DNA of 64,000 bases from the NCBI GenBank assembly GCA_035235625.1, contig CP141145.1:26786563-26850562 (forward strand), written 5' to 3'. Source of the DNA: Saururus chinensis (Eukaryota > Streptophyta > Magnoliopsida > Piperales > Saururaceae). Below, in pieces: positions 10,800-22,861 of this stretch (its first letter is position 1; every line of letters starts with the position of its first letter). Made by a program: the position numbers and the translations under genes. The notes under the pieces are model-generated. The model was not told where the DNA came from, ran no database searches, and saw only the letters and a list, made by a program, of their open reading frames with translations.

Positions 10800-12734
10800 T
10801 CAGTAGCCCCAACAGAGTTGGATTGCAAGAAAACCGATTGATTCGGCTTAGAGGAGCAACTGATTCTTGGCCAAACAGGGTTTTAAAACATTGGTCCTGG
10901 GGCTATTTATTTGATTACTAGGAATAGTGCACTTGCAAAAGCATGTATAACTTGTTTAAATTTCACTTGAACAATGAAACTACCAAGAGGCATTAAGGTG
11001 TTTCTACATATTTGTATGTACTTAAGCATTGGTAAAAAAGACGTGTATGCCAAATACATTTGTGTATACAATGTTGCTAAATAACTGTCAAGTTGTACAT
11101 CAAAGTGGAAGACAAAAAAGTTAGCACTTGGAAAAACCAAGATTAAGTAAAGTAGTTCCATTCTATTTAAACATTTATTTTTAAACAAACATAATTTTGA
11201 CATTAAGGTTTTAAAGCAACACATCTTAACTAGTTTAGTGCCCTAACATGTTCAATAATCATTTTAATTTTGATGTATTTTACATCCATTTCTACACATG
11301 TACACCCTACAATTGCTACATTTTACGAATATTAAACATGTGTAGATCACAATTAATATGTTTTTTACCAAAAGAATTGTGTTCTATCGTTGCGAAGAAT
11401 GAACAATTTAACAAATTGATGTAGAAACCAAACAATTAACCCAAAAAATATCTAAGTTACTAGCATCAACTTGATCATGTTCAAGTAAACCTAGTGCAAT
11501 GAATATGTTGATGGCAACCCATTGTGGCCAACAATTTCCTTGGAAGTTATAGCAATTTGGTAAAGAAAAACGGAAATATAATTTGTAGGCATAGCATGTT
11601 CTTTAAGAAGACTGCATGTAACTTCATATAAGTCCCATAAGTAGTTAGCAGAAGAAGCAATAACTAAGATTTGATCAAATGTATAAAATAGAAGGGTTTG
11701 AACACCATGAATTGTACAAAATAGTATTGTTGATGGATAAGTTCTAGTCAATGAATATTTAACATAGAATCAGTATGCTCAACAACATCCAAGAAGCTGA
11801 TTCAACTTGCACAAAAAAATCACCAACCCTTACGTAGATGGTACAAGTTGTAGGTAGGCCTAGAAAGGTCCTACGTATAGAGGCCATATCGAATACAAAA
11901 ATCCAGGTTGTGGCTATAAGCACGTGAGCATTTTGCCTAACGATGATTGGTGGCTCTCTTCTAAAAGGTGTAAAAGTCTGTATATATGTTTCTTCGATTT
12001 AATACTATATTTGTGTCACAAAATCATAACACTCGCAATAGTAATTTTTATGTGAAGCAAAACACCAACTTGTGCGAAGAATACCAACCAGGTGCAACAG
12101 ATCACCAACCAATCCAATACCATCTTTGTTCCATTATGTGCATGGGACAGAATAATTGTTCATTCACTAGAAGTTAGTCAGTAGATGTAATATCTTTTGG
12201 AATCCCTTCCAAAACTTACACAAAACAATTGTCCATGTATAAAAGATGCAAGAATCAAAACTGCCTTAGGAAGCTCAAACGAATATTGTGAATCCAACGC
12301 CAATGTCTGATGTATTGGAATATAGTACCTCTGATATATTCATTGCCAATTGAATTGGAAGAAATAACTAAAAGTGCCAGATTGATTGGTACAACATCTA
12401 ACAACAAATTGTGATGTATTTAGCGTAGCTCTCCAGCATGAACAAATGACTTTGTTTGTGCACAGAGTTTCGGTGTCCCAAAATGATAAAATTAGCAATA
12501 CTATATATGTTTGAAGTGTAGGACCACCATGTAAATGTTGAATATCAATAACACACCCTTCCTTAGTTAATTATAACGGCACATATTTCCTTCACAAGTC
12601 ACCCACAACATACCAAAAGAAGAAAAAGTTACAATATGCCAAATTAATAGTTACCATAAAAAAAGAACGTAAAGGGATGCACACAGTGCGGTGACCATAT
12701 TATTAGGAATGTACTAAAAATATGTAAGAATTAT
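10800..12734. repeat. Uncharacterised dispersed repeat with copies elsewhere
   Basis: Two parts recur. 11240-11500 is present as a reverse complement at about 44210-44440 (shared phrase AACCAAACAATTAACCCA). 12400-12730 is present in direct orientation at 27660-27955 (shared phrase TTGTGATGTATTTAGCGTAGC). Open frames on - at 10907-11224 and 11491-11751 have no recognisable domain. Near 10877 there is a short element-end-like phrase, GGGTTTTAAAACATTG, that also closes the element at 50133-53078. Confidence 0.55.
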
Positions 12735-13350
12735 CTAAGAGCGCCTTTTGAACGGGCAAAAACAAACTCAGAATAGGCCAGAAAACTTCCCCAGAAGATC
12801 ACATGGTTTCCTATTTATACAGGAAAAACCCGCGAGCGAATAGAGTGACGCACATGACACTCGTCCTGCTCCTGTGAGAGGGCAATGCGACAGGCGCGTG
12901 TCTAATGCAGCTTGTGCTCCGCGCATGGCGCTGCCCCGTGTTGTACAGATGCAGGGCCTGCGTAGCGCAGTTCGAGTCATTGGCATCATCGATGATGCCA
13001 ACAATTTTGTCATTTTCCCTATTTTAAAATATTATTTGATTTAAATATTAATCTAACTTCAAAACGCGATATTTTATTACCCCAAAGTCAAAATTACTTG
13101 TTCTTTGTAACGATGAACTCGTATCAGTGAGCCCTTCAAAACTTGACCACACATAGGTAGGTTATCCCGTACTTTTTAAGTGGGTACTGCCTATGTGGAA
13201 CACTACTTGAAGTCATAACTTTTGCTTTCAACTTCTGTTTTGCGCATTTTTTGATTCATTGCGCTCATTACTTCGAGCTCTACCCATATACCTCTTGCAA
13301 AACACTACTTTACAACATGGGTGCCCCTAGAAAAGAAAGATTTATTTTTT
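12735..13350 (-). mobile_element. Fragment of Tekay-like Gypsy LTR
   Basis: Matches the family of 55500-55947 (CTTCAAAACGCGATA..., then CACATAGGTAGGTTAT) and, more distantly, 52180-52260 inside another LTR. It lacks both LTR ends and all coding regions. Orientation is inferred from those better-preserved copies. Confidence 0.55.
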
Positions 13351-13662
13351 TCTAAAACTTACCAAAATAAAACAAATAGTTTGGGGGCCCTTACAACTTA
13401 CAAGGGTGTTAGTACGGCTATTAATGAGCCGAGCTAGCTCATGAGCAAACCTAGCTCGACTCGGCTCAGCTCGAATTAAGCTCGACTCGAATCAGCCTCG
13501 ACTCGAATAAAACTCAAACTCGATGCTACTCGACTTGAACTCGAGGTTGAACTCGAATATAATTTTAAAATTATATATAAACAATATATATAAAATAAAT
13601 AATGCATGTATATGCATATTTTATATAAACATAATTGTTAATTTAAATATCTATTTATAACA

Positions 13663-13757
13663 TACTCCCTCCATTATTAGATTAAAGCTCTATTTGATTA
13701 GTTTATTTTGGAAAATCTAATTGAGCTATTAATCTAGGACGAATAGAATATATAAAA
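13663..13757. mobile_element. Stowaway-like MITE remnant
   Basis: Begins TACTCCCTCC and has an internal inverted pairing of ATTAAAGCTCTATTTG with AATTGAGCTATTAAT. A related remnant follows at 14080-14170 (TCCCAAATTAATAGCT...GGAGCTATAAG) and another at 48745-48825. The right end is degenerate. Confidence 0.45.
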
Positions 13758-14681
13758 CGACATATAATCACATATTTATGAGTCAAGGCTCACTCACGAC
13801 TATGTGAGTATCGATGTCATGCATCCTCATATTACGATATAACAACATACATAACTCAGGAAGTAGATTAATTTATGTCTTCTTACACATTTGGATCTCG
13901 ATCTGATGGCCCGTGAATCATGATGCTTTGGCTCATGCTGACGTACGAGAGCCTAAACTCATATAAATTTTTTTCATGATATATATCCTTATTAAATTAT
14001 AATGGATATATAATTTATATATATATATATATATAATATTTTATAAAAATAAAAATATTAGAGACACAAACACTAATATACTCCTTATGTCCCAAATTAA
14101 TAGCTTTATTTGATTATTGAAGATGAACTGAAATTAGTTCAATTGGAAAACCAAATGGAGCTATAAGTATATGACAAAGGGTCAACATGATATCACACTA
14201 ATACACTTACAAATAATTCTAAAAGAAGCATGACATTTGGGGACAACCTTATTTTAGAAAAGAATAGTTAGATATTCTTTTAAAAGTTGAAGCATGACAT
14301 TGGGACCATCCTCATCTTACAAAATGTATATATTTTTACATGTACTTCAGAATTTTTTAGAGGCACACTAAGGTTACAGAATAGCTTTTTAATTAGTGAT
14401 TTATAAGCATGTAAAGAAAAGAAAACACATAGAAGTAGATGACAATGTTGCCTAAATAATTTTTTATTTTTTATATTTTTTTTAGTGATTATATGTACAT
14501 AAAGAGAGAAAGATAATAATGCTGCATTTTTTGAGCATATGTAACTAAAACTTATTTGTCATAGTTTTCTTCTTTCATAGTGACTATAATCAGATATTCA
14601 CACTGTAGTCGTAATACTTGTTGAAGTATATTTATTAATATTTAATACTAAAAGTATATTAGTATGTGTGATACTTCATAT

Positions 14682-14683
<2 letters not shown>

Positions 14684-14742
<59 letters not shown>
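14684..14742. repeat. (AT)n microsatellite
   Basis: Uninterrupted AT dinucleotide run of roughly 29 units within the hAT-like element. Confidence 0.95.
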
Positions 14743-14746
<4 letters not shown>

Positions 14747-15266
14747 TTTTTAGTTTGAGCCCAGTTCGAGCCTAGGCTTATGATTCACTTATTCAAGTTC
14801 GAGCTTGAGCCAAGCTTTGGATTTCTAATTCGAGCCGAGCTCAAGCTGAAAGGTTCGAGTTTATTCGAGCTTCAAACTGAGCTTCAGCAATTCGAGCTTG
14901 AGCCATAGCAGCTTAATACTCGGCTCAGCTCAGCTCGTTAACACCCCTAGGTGTTAGGATAGTTAGCCATTTAAATTTTCATCTCATTTTTTGTGTGTTT
15001 TAGCATGCATTGTTTTAACTTGTTTGGCATAACTCAATTAATTTCAAAATCTTGTGACCCACCTATTTGGCATGATACTTAGCATAAATAGTTGGTTCAA
15101 ATATGAAAAAAATATCATATTATATTAAAAAGCGGGAAGGTAGTACGATAGAATTTTCTATTTTTGACAATTTTACCAATTATCATCAAGTTTTTATCCT
15201 TATTCCGAGATTACCTAATTAACTGCGTAACATTCACAATTACACTTCTCTATGCTATCTCTCAGG

Positions 15267-15787
15267 TAGAGGTGTTCATGGACATCCATTGTCCGGTTTT
15301 CTATCCGTGTTCGCATCCATATTTATATAAGGCATGCATTTTTTTTATGTCTGCAATGGATATGGACAGAGACCAACTAATTGTCCGCCTTAATAGGTGG
15401 CTACAAACATGGTTAAACAGTTGTTCATGTCCGCAGACGTCCGTGTCTGACCATTTTCAATAGAAATAGGGACCATAGTTAAAAAAAAGGATGAATGGTT
15501 ATGTACTATGTTACGACGTGTCCTAACATGGTACATATCTTTTAAATGATGGTAAAAGGTAAAAAAAAATGAGCTATGTAGTAATTTAGGACTTGGCCTA
15601 ACATATTACATAGCTATTGGACACTTAAAATTAGGGTTTTTATTGTTTGTTCATGTCCGTACATGTTTATGACAGATGGACTTGGACAAAACATAATACA
15701 GACTAGGGCATACATGGACAAAAGATATGCAATTAGCTAATGGACAAGGCCTTTGTCTGCATCCATCTTTGCCCATGTGAGCCCCTA
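15267..15787. mobile_element. hAT-type MITE, 521 bp, with near-perfect 8-bp TSD
   Basis: Left end TAGAGGTGTTCATGGACATC; right end reverse-complemented TAGGGGCTCACATGGGCAAA. The flanks are CTCTCAGG (15259-15266) and CTCTCAAG (15788-15795), matching at 7 of 8 positions, the TSD size made by hAT transposases. Subterminal GTCCG and TGGACA words are repeated on both sides. There is no transposase frame; the open frame at 15164-15463 runs across the left boundary and is spurious. Confidence 0.75.
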
Positions 15788-15795
15788 CTCTCAAG

Positions 15796-16369
15796 TCTGG
15801 TAGACAACGTTACTTTTATGTCCTTTCCTTTCTTTTTCGCATGATTTATAATTCTCTCATTTGCGTCAAACCCACCACAATTGGGAAAAAAGAAAAATAT
15901 CATATTTCTGCCTCTGCATGCACCTTTGAGTTGTCTACCAGATTGATTTTTTTTCCAAAAAGAAAACATTCCTTCTTGTAATCTATGATTGTTGGAAGAT
16001 TCAACCTCTCTGGACTGATAGTGAGATGGTAGTTCTTCCTTTTGGAATTTTCGCATGCTTTTTTACTTTCCTTCTTAACTAACCCACGTAAGGATAGTAG
16101 TGATGGGCCAGACTAGGATTACACCGAGGGTGCCTGCTGTGCATTTTTGGCAACTTGGTGCTTGTGGGCACACCCAACACTCAAAGCCAAGGACTTGGTA
16201 ACTGGTAGTCATGGCACAATGACAAAGGCCATTAGAGTGTTTTTGTCTCAAATTGATGACAAATATTTCAAGTCACTCAAGGACTTTGGGGCCCTGGTGA
16301 AGGAAGAAGAGTTGGTGGGGGCAATTCGGTACATTGTTGAATCTCTCAATGTGGAGGTATATAGCTGGT
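15796..16369. other. No recognised gene; short open frame 16147-16380
   Basis: The + frame at 16147-16380 (77 aa) contains plausible-looking sequence (TMTKAIRVFLSQIDDKYF, LKDFGALVKEEEL), but I do not recognise a family. It runs up to the start of the composite repeat. It could be a fragment of an exon or chance. The rest is AT-rich with a 15890-15970 poly(A/T) stretch. Confidence 0.3.
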
Positions 16370-17235
16370 TGAGGTTTTAGTTCCATCAGAATGTGGCTAC
16401 CTCCGGATTCCCACTCTCTTGCACCCTAAGGTCAATGTTCCTCCATTTCACCCTTCAGCACAATACTCCTTAAAGCACATATAAAGGTTACCATTGAAAA
16501 ACTTTACGACCTCCACACATAAAAGTACGACAACTAGGTCTAGCTTAAGCAACTGATCTCATCCTTTCATGTCGAAGAATTAAAAGCATTGCAGACATAG
16601 TGATTAACCATAGGATCACATAGAAGGACACTAGAGGGAAATGGTGCTTATTCAAGGAGGGGCTGGGGGGCGAAGGGTCAAGAACAAGATTAGGTTTGAA
16701 GGGGTGCTGTTTGACTTAGCCAAGGGCTACTCACCAGATGTGGCTAGGGTTATGTACAAGCCAGCCAACCCAGTTTGTAATGGTACTTGTATTGAAGAGT
16801 ACAAGATTCATCACGGTAAAACATACACAAAAATCTTTTGATCAAGTTCTTCTCAACTAGGATTTATCTGGTGTAAGGGTTTTCTACTAAATTAGGAGTG
16901 CATCGATGCACTAGATTCATCAACGTAAGACATACACAAAATGCATCCAATTGATTTCTTCGCAAGTAGGATTTGTGTGGTATAAGGATTTTCTACTCAA
17001 CTAAGTTGATTGTTAAGGAAAAATGTAAACGTGTAATTTGAAGACAAGAATATTTAGTATACTAAATGTTATACATTTTACATTACTATATCTTTAAGGT
17101 TAGACTATGTTGTGTCCCTCAATTAAGTTATGTCGACAAAATTAAGAGTTGACCAAATTATTTTGGCAAGCTTCAATTCTATTGTTTATGACTCAAATGC
17201 ATTTTTTTCAAAAAAAAAAAAGGATACAAAATAAA
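16370..17235. repeat. Composite repeat, parts R1 and R2
   Basis: R1 (16370-16590; ATGGCTACCTCC-like phrase, then CTTAAAGCACATATAAAGG) recurs at 49823-50045. R2 (about 16700-17230; GACTTAGCCAAGGGCTACTC to a poly(A) run and GGATACAAAATAAAGCC) recurs at 22862-23390. Here R2 runs directly into a Copia RNase H relic at 17236. Short open frames within are not conserved between copies. Confidence 0.7.
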
Positions 17236-17557
17236 GCCTTCTATGAGGGCACGTCACATGTTGATGAACTTTTTCACATGACTTACTATTATGGATTCAA
17301 TTTCTAGGCTATTAAATATGTTTTGTAATAATAGTGTTGATGTGTTCTTCATGAAGAACAACAAGAGTGGAAGTCAGAGTAAGCACATTGACATAAAGTA
17401 TCTTGTTGTTCAGGATCGTGTTAAAGCAGGGACAATTGTTATTGAGCATATTGGTACTGAGCTTATGGTTGTTGATCCAATGACTAAGGTCTTACCCCCT
17501 TCTCTGTTTAAAAGTCATGTAGATTGTATGGGTCTTATTAGCTCATTGTGCATTTAA
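17236..17557 (+). pseudogene. Ty1/Copia retrotransposon, RNase H C-terminal fragment
   Basis: The frame at 17291-17557 reads CNNSVDVFFMKNNKSGSQSK, HIDIKYLVVQDRV, then IEHIGTELMVVDPMTKVLPP and GLISSLC. This is the classic C-terminal end of Copia pol, where KHIDIKYH-type and DPLTKGLP-type motifs close RNase H. Only this last part of pol is present. Gag, protease, integrase and reverse transcriptase are absent, and the left side is cut by the composite repeat. It lies directly upstream of its own 3' LTR (18019), as expected for a truncated element in + orientation. Confidence 0.85.
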
Positions 17558-18018
17558 TTTTGCTTATGTACTTATGGACTTTACTTATTTATCATAGCAG
17601 TTACATTTTCTTTTCTCGTGGTGTCTCATTTTCAGTGCACTTAAGTATGAGACAATATTTGCAAAATGAGTGGGAGCATGCCTTCACTCATAAATATATT
17701 TTGCCACATATAGCACTCAAACAGAATGAATTAGTTGCATTGTGATACATGGAAGGGAATGTTCTCCTTTGACAACATAACTGCCTTGATTCATGTGATT
17801 ATGACATTTTGTAAGAGTACAAAGTTACCACATACAGTTTGAAGGGTATTATTTTTTCAAAAAATTGTATGCGCATACGAAAGTCATTTTACAATTTCCC
17901 ATTACCCACTTGGCTATTTTTTAACTAAAATATTTTTCTCAAATTTAGTTTAATTGAGCCAAGAGAGAGATTTTATTCTTTCTATGGCTCAATTGAGAAG
18001 TTGTGCCCAGTGGGAGAA
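17558..18018 (+). mobile_element. Copia 3' untranslated region and polypurine tract
   Basis: Non-coding stretch between the pol stop and the LTR, ending in the purine run GTGGGAGAA at 18010-18018, immediately before the LTR start TGTTGGGC. This purine-run-plus-TGTTGG junction is typical of plant Copia elements, where the tract primes plus-strand DNA synthesis. Confidence 0.7.
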
Positions 18019-18410
18019 TGTTGGGCTTTGTTTTGTATTAAAACATAAAGTGGCCCAACTGTTTCAATTGACACTATTTTGGGCTTTTATAAAACTGTCT
18101 GGGTAATGGGCCTGAGTCAAAATACCCATTAAGATGTGGTTTTAAGTGGCGAATCTGAACCATTGGATGACCTATAGATGGACGGTTAGGATTCTAGGGT
18201 TCTTAACAGTGGTGTCCTAGTTTAGTTATAAATACACAATTAGCCATTCTAATTCGGTTTCTTAAGCAAGATTACTCTCAGCCAAATTCTAAACCAGAAA
18301 TACTATTGTGATTTTGAAAAGGATTAGCAGAAGATCAAGCATTATTAGAGGTTCAAGATTCTAATGGCTACAGGTATGCCTAATCTCTTATATTAAGTTT
18401 AACATCTACA
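18019..18410 (+). mobile_element. Copia 3' LTR
   Basis: Starts TGTTGGGCTTTG directly after the polypurine tract. A TATA-like TATAAATACACAA lies at about 18227, and the segment ends near AACATCTACA. The start is clear from the tract; the end is only approximate because no second LTR or TSD is available in the window. Confidence 0.65.
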
Positions 18411-19378
18411 ATAATTTCTCTAAATAATTTTTCATGTTTCAAGACTGGCAGAACGGCCAGTAGCGGTCGCAAATATACATATATATGGTGTACGTAAGTA
18501 AGGGATATAATTATATATATGGGTAAAATAGTTTGATTTTGAAAGTTCTATAATACAACAATTTACTTTATATTAATTATATGAGCTATCACTGGCACCG
18601 CCCTCAAGCACCAGCATGCCCTCCTTGACCTATTCTCCCACAAAACCCCCTCCTAAATCCTAGATAAGACATGTGCCCCCTTTCTCTTTTCGTGCCACTT
18701 TTTTCCGATCCTTGTAAGTTAACTGGAAAGCTTCAATTTTATCTTTAATTCATGGCTTTAGACATCCGTATAGCGTTTCTGTGACTGACCCATTTCATGG
18801 TTTCTTTCTTTTTGAGTAGAAATTGTGTAATTTTGTTGTTTTGATTTTGAAATTGTGTAGTTTTGTTACATATTTTGTTTAGTAAGGACTTAATGTTTAA
18901 TTTGATGCAGTCATGCAAGATGCTCTTAATCAAACTGATGATGATGTTTTTGATATTGAATTAGAGGTTGTTTTCATTAGAAATCAAATAATTCTTTGAA
19001 ATTCTAGAATAATGCTTGTTTATGAGGCTCTTCCTCTGTTTTTGTGCATATTGTTTTCCACGAAAGAGATGTAAATCATGATTTTCTTTTTGGTAGTGTA
19101 AAGACTTACAATGTTATATCCTATATTTGTGTTGATGCAAATTATGAACTGATATTTGGTTTCATATGAATACTTGGACCATTGTCAATTATTATCTTCC
19201 TTTTTCATTAAAAGATGTGAATTTCCTTCAATTCTTCTTATAAATGTTCACTTGTTACGAATTGACTACTACATAGGGACAAATGTCATGTTTAAATTTT
19301 GTTCCTTGGAACTCAATGAATTAGTTGGATTATATGTTTTCCCCTTTGTTCACTTCTCTCTCCGTATTGTACTGACTG
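18411..19378. other. No gene seen
   Basis: AT-rich sequence with a GCCAGTAGCGGT-containing phrase at 18455-18470 and several short open frames (for example 19156-19500 on +) with no recognisable domain. Nothing repeat-like was matched within the window. Confidence 0.4.
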
Positions 19379-19387
19379 TTTGGTTTT

Positions 19388-19543
19388 GGATGAGAAGTCT
19401 CCCACCCACTACTTTATCTAGCCCACCCCACTTTAATACATTTGGTAGATATCCACCGGCCCAATATATACAAACAGTGGATATCTACCGATTGTGTTAA
19501 GGGGGTGGGCTAGATAAAGTAGGGGGTGGCAGACTCCTCATCC
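19388..19543. mobile_element. Mutator-type foldback MITE, 156 bp, with perfect 9-bp TSD
   Basis: Begins GGATGAG and ends CTCATCC. The two halves are inverted copies over about 65 bases each, including ACTTTATCTAGCCCACCCC and its complement and GGTAGATATCCAC and its complement. The flanks are TTTGGTTTT at 19379-19387 and again at 19544-19552, a perfect 9-bp TSD as produced by Mutator-like transposases. No coding capacity. Confidence 0.85.
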
Positions 19544-19582
19544 TTTGGTTTTTATATTACCAACTATGTTGCCACTGATGAT

Positions 19583-19966
19583 CAAGGGCGGATGTACCTT
19601 ATAGGGTAGGGGGTCAAATGACCCCCTTGACTTTTTACTTGTTTAAGACCCCCCCCTCCTAATTTGTATGTATTTTAAGTTAGGTAATTATTATCTAATC
19701 CATGCTTACCCAGTATATTTGACCCCTGCTGAACCATGCTAACCCTAATTTAGTCGTATAAATTAATTATCGGGGCGGTCTTTCTGCTTACAATTTATAC
19801 CATCAATGGCTAGGGTGTTTTTATAATTACCTATATTTTTTATCTTAATTTTATGTTTTACTTAAGTATATCTTAATTATTAATTTTATTATTCTAATAA
19901 AAAAGAAAAAAATAAAGCTTTGTTATCTTATTACCCCCTTCACCAAAAATCCTAAGTCCGCCACTG
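19583..19966. mobile_element. hAT-type MITE, 384 bp, with perfect 8-bp TSD
   Basis: Left end CAAGGGCGGATGT; right end reverse-complemented CAGTGGCGGACTT. It is flanked by CTGATGAT at 19575-19582 and 19967-19974. The TSD length and the C-A-G-like termini fit hAT. The internal region is AT-rich and non-coding. Confidence 0.88.
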
Positions 19967-19988
19967 CTGATGATTGAGTAATAGAACA

Positions 19989-22682
19989 TGTCACACCCCG
20001 AAACACCCCTTGACCCGAACCTGGTCTAGAGAAGTGCTACAAGGTGCGACAAAGTGGAAGATCAACCCAACAAGGTCCAAAATTCAAAGTACACATCGCA
20101 TGCCCTTAGTGCAAAGGTAAGAAATGAAGGAATAAAAAAATAATTAGTCTCTTAGTCTATATCACATACCCAAATCATCTCAAATAGAAAATATTTATAA
20201 GCCTACAAGGCTACAACGTGTTTGAAAATAACACGGACTGTCCTTAAGAACATACAAAATAAAGGAGTTCTACAACAACATAACATGAACCTAAAACAAC
20301 CCAAGATGGCTAGCCCTCTCATATCAAGCATCTACTCATCCTCATGCTCGTAGAACATCCCAAGATGGCTAGCCCTACACCACCTATGTCAATAAGAATT
20401 ATAGACTATATATGTGTATAAAACTCGGTAAATGTCTCACAATACAGAAAATGAAATACCCAACATGGCCGAAGCCGGGGCAATGTGCTCACCCTGGAAA
20501 TCCAAAAGGAAGTCCAAATTCCTTGAAAGGAAGATTGGAGTAGTTTGGGTAGATTCTTAACTGGGAAATTACCCTCTAGAAAGCGGGTGATAGGCATACC
20601 AGCATGTATTCTCAGGTCCAATAAATCACGTAAATTATCTAATTATAGCAAATTTGTTCTTCTCAACCCGGGGGAAGAAACACGCCCTAAAAGAGCAACA
20701 AAACTGACACATAGGACCTAAGGACCCATCCTCAAAGGACGTAAAACTGATTTGATTAATCTTCTGATGTTGTTAATTCAAAAAATAACATCATACAATC
20801 GGCTAATCTCCATAAAGCATGATCAATTATGGCTCGTTAAGTCATTCGTATTATGTATGCAACATAATACATTCCTGAGCAAAGCAAAGTATATGCAAAC
20901 CTAAGCAATTATGCCTTAGTTATCCCTGTTATGCATAAAACATGATACATACGTGGCAATTGCGGTAAAGTAAGTCTAACTAAATATGAACATACATGGT
21001 CATCTTAATAACTACGCTAAAATGTGTGGACACGAGTCATATGTTATTAATGTGATGTGTGTGCAACATTCATGCTTCATCATGATCATAATTCAATGGA
21101 GTCATAAGGTATTTAAGATGATAACGGATAAAATCCGGTTTAGAGACAAGTTTGACATCTTACTAAACATACATGTACAAGGTCATGAGTATTTCTAGCT
21201 AAAATATGTGAAACATGGTTTGTACATAATTACTATAACATGGGTACAAGCGTTCATAACATGACATTGAAATTCTCCACTAGTTACATGTAGGAAACAT
21301 TGTGGAACCTTCAAAAACCGGCTTTAAAATAAGCATGAAAGACAATTTTTACTGAAATGATTGATCACTTTAATGGGGTGATTGTTAGGTCGCCTGGAAG
21401 GGTCGATCGCTCAGTTGATGGACCCAGAATGATCGATCATATGGCCTAAATTCGTTTATAGTTGCTTGAACAATTAATCACTCGTGAACAATGATCAATC
21501 GCTGATTCCCAAAAATTCAAAATCAACTTTTTCTTTCTTCTAGAAACGAATCGAAATTATTCCAAATATCTATAAAAATTCTTAAAACTTCATGAAAATT
21601 TATATAATCATTATTTAAGCCTAGAAAATAATAAATTTAACATTTCTCATGGTCAAACATGCATCAACAACATAAATCATCTATTTTAGAAAAAAAAATC
21701 AAAATTACCCATCCATAAACTTCAAGAACATGAATCTATCATCCTACACGGTGTTACATGCAATAAAACCTTTTGAAAAGAAAACCCCTTACTTCTATCA
21801 AGCTTGAGAATCCCTTGAACGAACTTCAACCATAAGAAATCCTACCCAGAAATTAGGGCTTTTGGTTAGTCTAATCAAAACTAACTCATAGATCCAAATC
21901 AACCTAGGAAATGATAGATCCAAGACCACCTTAGGTTAAAAATAAAAATACATAGATTAAGATTCTAAATTGGAATTAAAAATATGATCCTGATGGAAGG
22001 AAACTAAAAATCGAAATAGGAGAAGAGAAAAATAAAGTGATTAAGACAAAAATTGAAAGGATTAAGGGGTTATTAGGGGGAAATCTTACGTTAAGAAGAG
22101 TTTCTCCTTTAGAAAATGGGGGTAGAGCTTAGCCTCCCTCCTAATCATAGCCCTTTCCAAAATGGGAAATAGGATAGGGCTTTCATTTTATAGTAAAGGC
22201 TTGTAGGCTGGGAATTGAATTGATGGGCTGGAAAATAGGTGGATAGACCCTAAGCAACTATTCAAGTGCACATTTGACTTAGAAATGAATATAAATGGAT
22301 TAGGGTTCCTAATCCCCTAAGGAGTTGGGCAAAACCTCCCAACTTAGGCCACCTAAGTGGGCCCTTAAATATATAATTTCGTAACATTAATTAATCGGGT
22401 CTACAAGACGACTTAAACAGGCTAAATACATGTTTATATCGGGTAAACGGGCACTGTACGATATGTTTGATTTCGTACAGTTGTGTCTCCCTCATCCAAA
22501 CTCTAATTTGCTCATTCTTCATGGCATTTCGAAGCTCTTTCTGTCTACTTTCTAAACACATAGGTTTCAGCTACAACTTCTATTTTTTCAAGAAGTTATT
22601 TTACTAGGAAGGTCAAAGGGTCAAACAACCTATTTTCCATATATTTAATTTTTAAAAATCTAAGAAATTTTAGGGTATTACA
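19989..22682 (-). mobile_element. Tekay-like Gypsy 3' LTR, 2.69 kb, minus orientation
   Basis: Read on -, it starts TGTAATACCCTAAAAT and ends CGGGGTGTGACA, the ends of chromovirus-type (Tekay/Del) plant Gypsy LTRs. The element's inner side is at the high-coordinate end, where a polypurine tract (22683-22698 on -) precedes the LTR start. Short open frames within have no domain. The other LTR and the coding region are missing. Confidence 0.75.
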
Positions 22683-22860
22683 TTCTTCCCTCCTTAAAAG
22701 AATTGTGTCCTCGCAATTCGCTATGTCTAATCCTTGACAATCTTGGCCCTCAACTCAAAACTCATTCTACCATCTCAAACCACATCAACTGCAACTTATA
22801 ATTTAAGTAACACACATACTTAATATCCCACAAAATTCAGGTCATTACAATGGGTGTGAA
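22683..22860 (-). mobile_element. Tail of Gypsy internal region with polypurine tract
   Basis: On -, the sequence GAGGACACAATTCTTTTAAG followed by GAGGGAAGAA leads directly into TGTAATACCC. This is the conserved 3' end of plant chromovirus internal regions, including the purine tract. It is cut at about 22860 by the composite repeat, so gag-pol is absent. Confidence 0.7.
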
Positions 22861-22861
22861 G

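Larger units (their letters stand above)
13401..14949. mobile_element. hAT-like non-autonomous element, about 1.55 kb
   Basis: The left end reads AGGGTGTTAGTACGG then TAATGAGCCGAGCT. The right end, reverse-complemented, reads TAGGGGTGTTAACGAGC. Both subterminal regions are crowded with GCTCGA/TCGAGC words (13430-13560 and 14760-14935), while the centre is AT-rich and non-coding. End sequence and layout fit an hAT family. I could not find a matching 8-bp TSD, so the family call is by end sequence only. Confidence 0.65.

Noticed and set aside
13401..14949. CRISPR-like array, because of repeated GCTCGA words
   Set aside because: Spacing is irregular, words occur in both orientations at the two ends of one element, and the context is plant nuclear DNA.
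15164..15463. 99-aa open frame as a gene
   Set aside because: It crosses the left boundary and TSD of the hAT-type MITE at 15267, so it is a chance frame.
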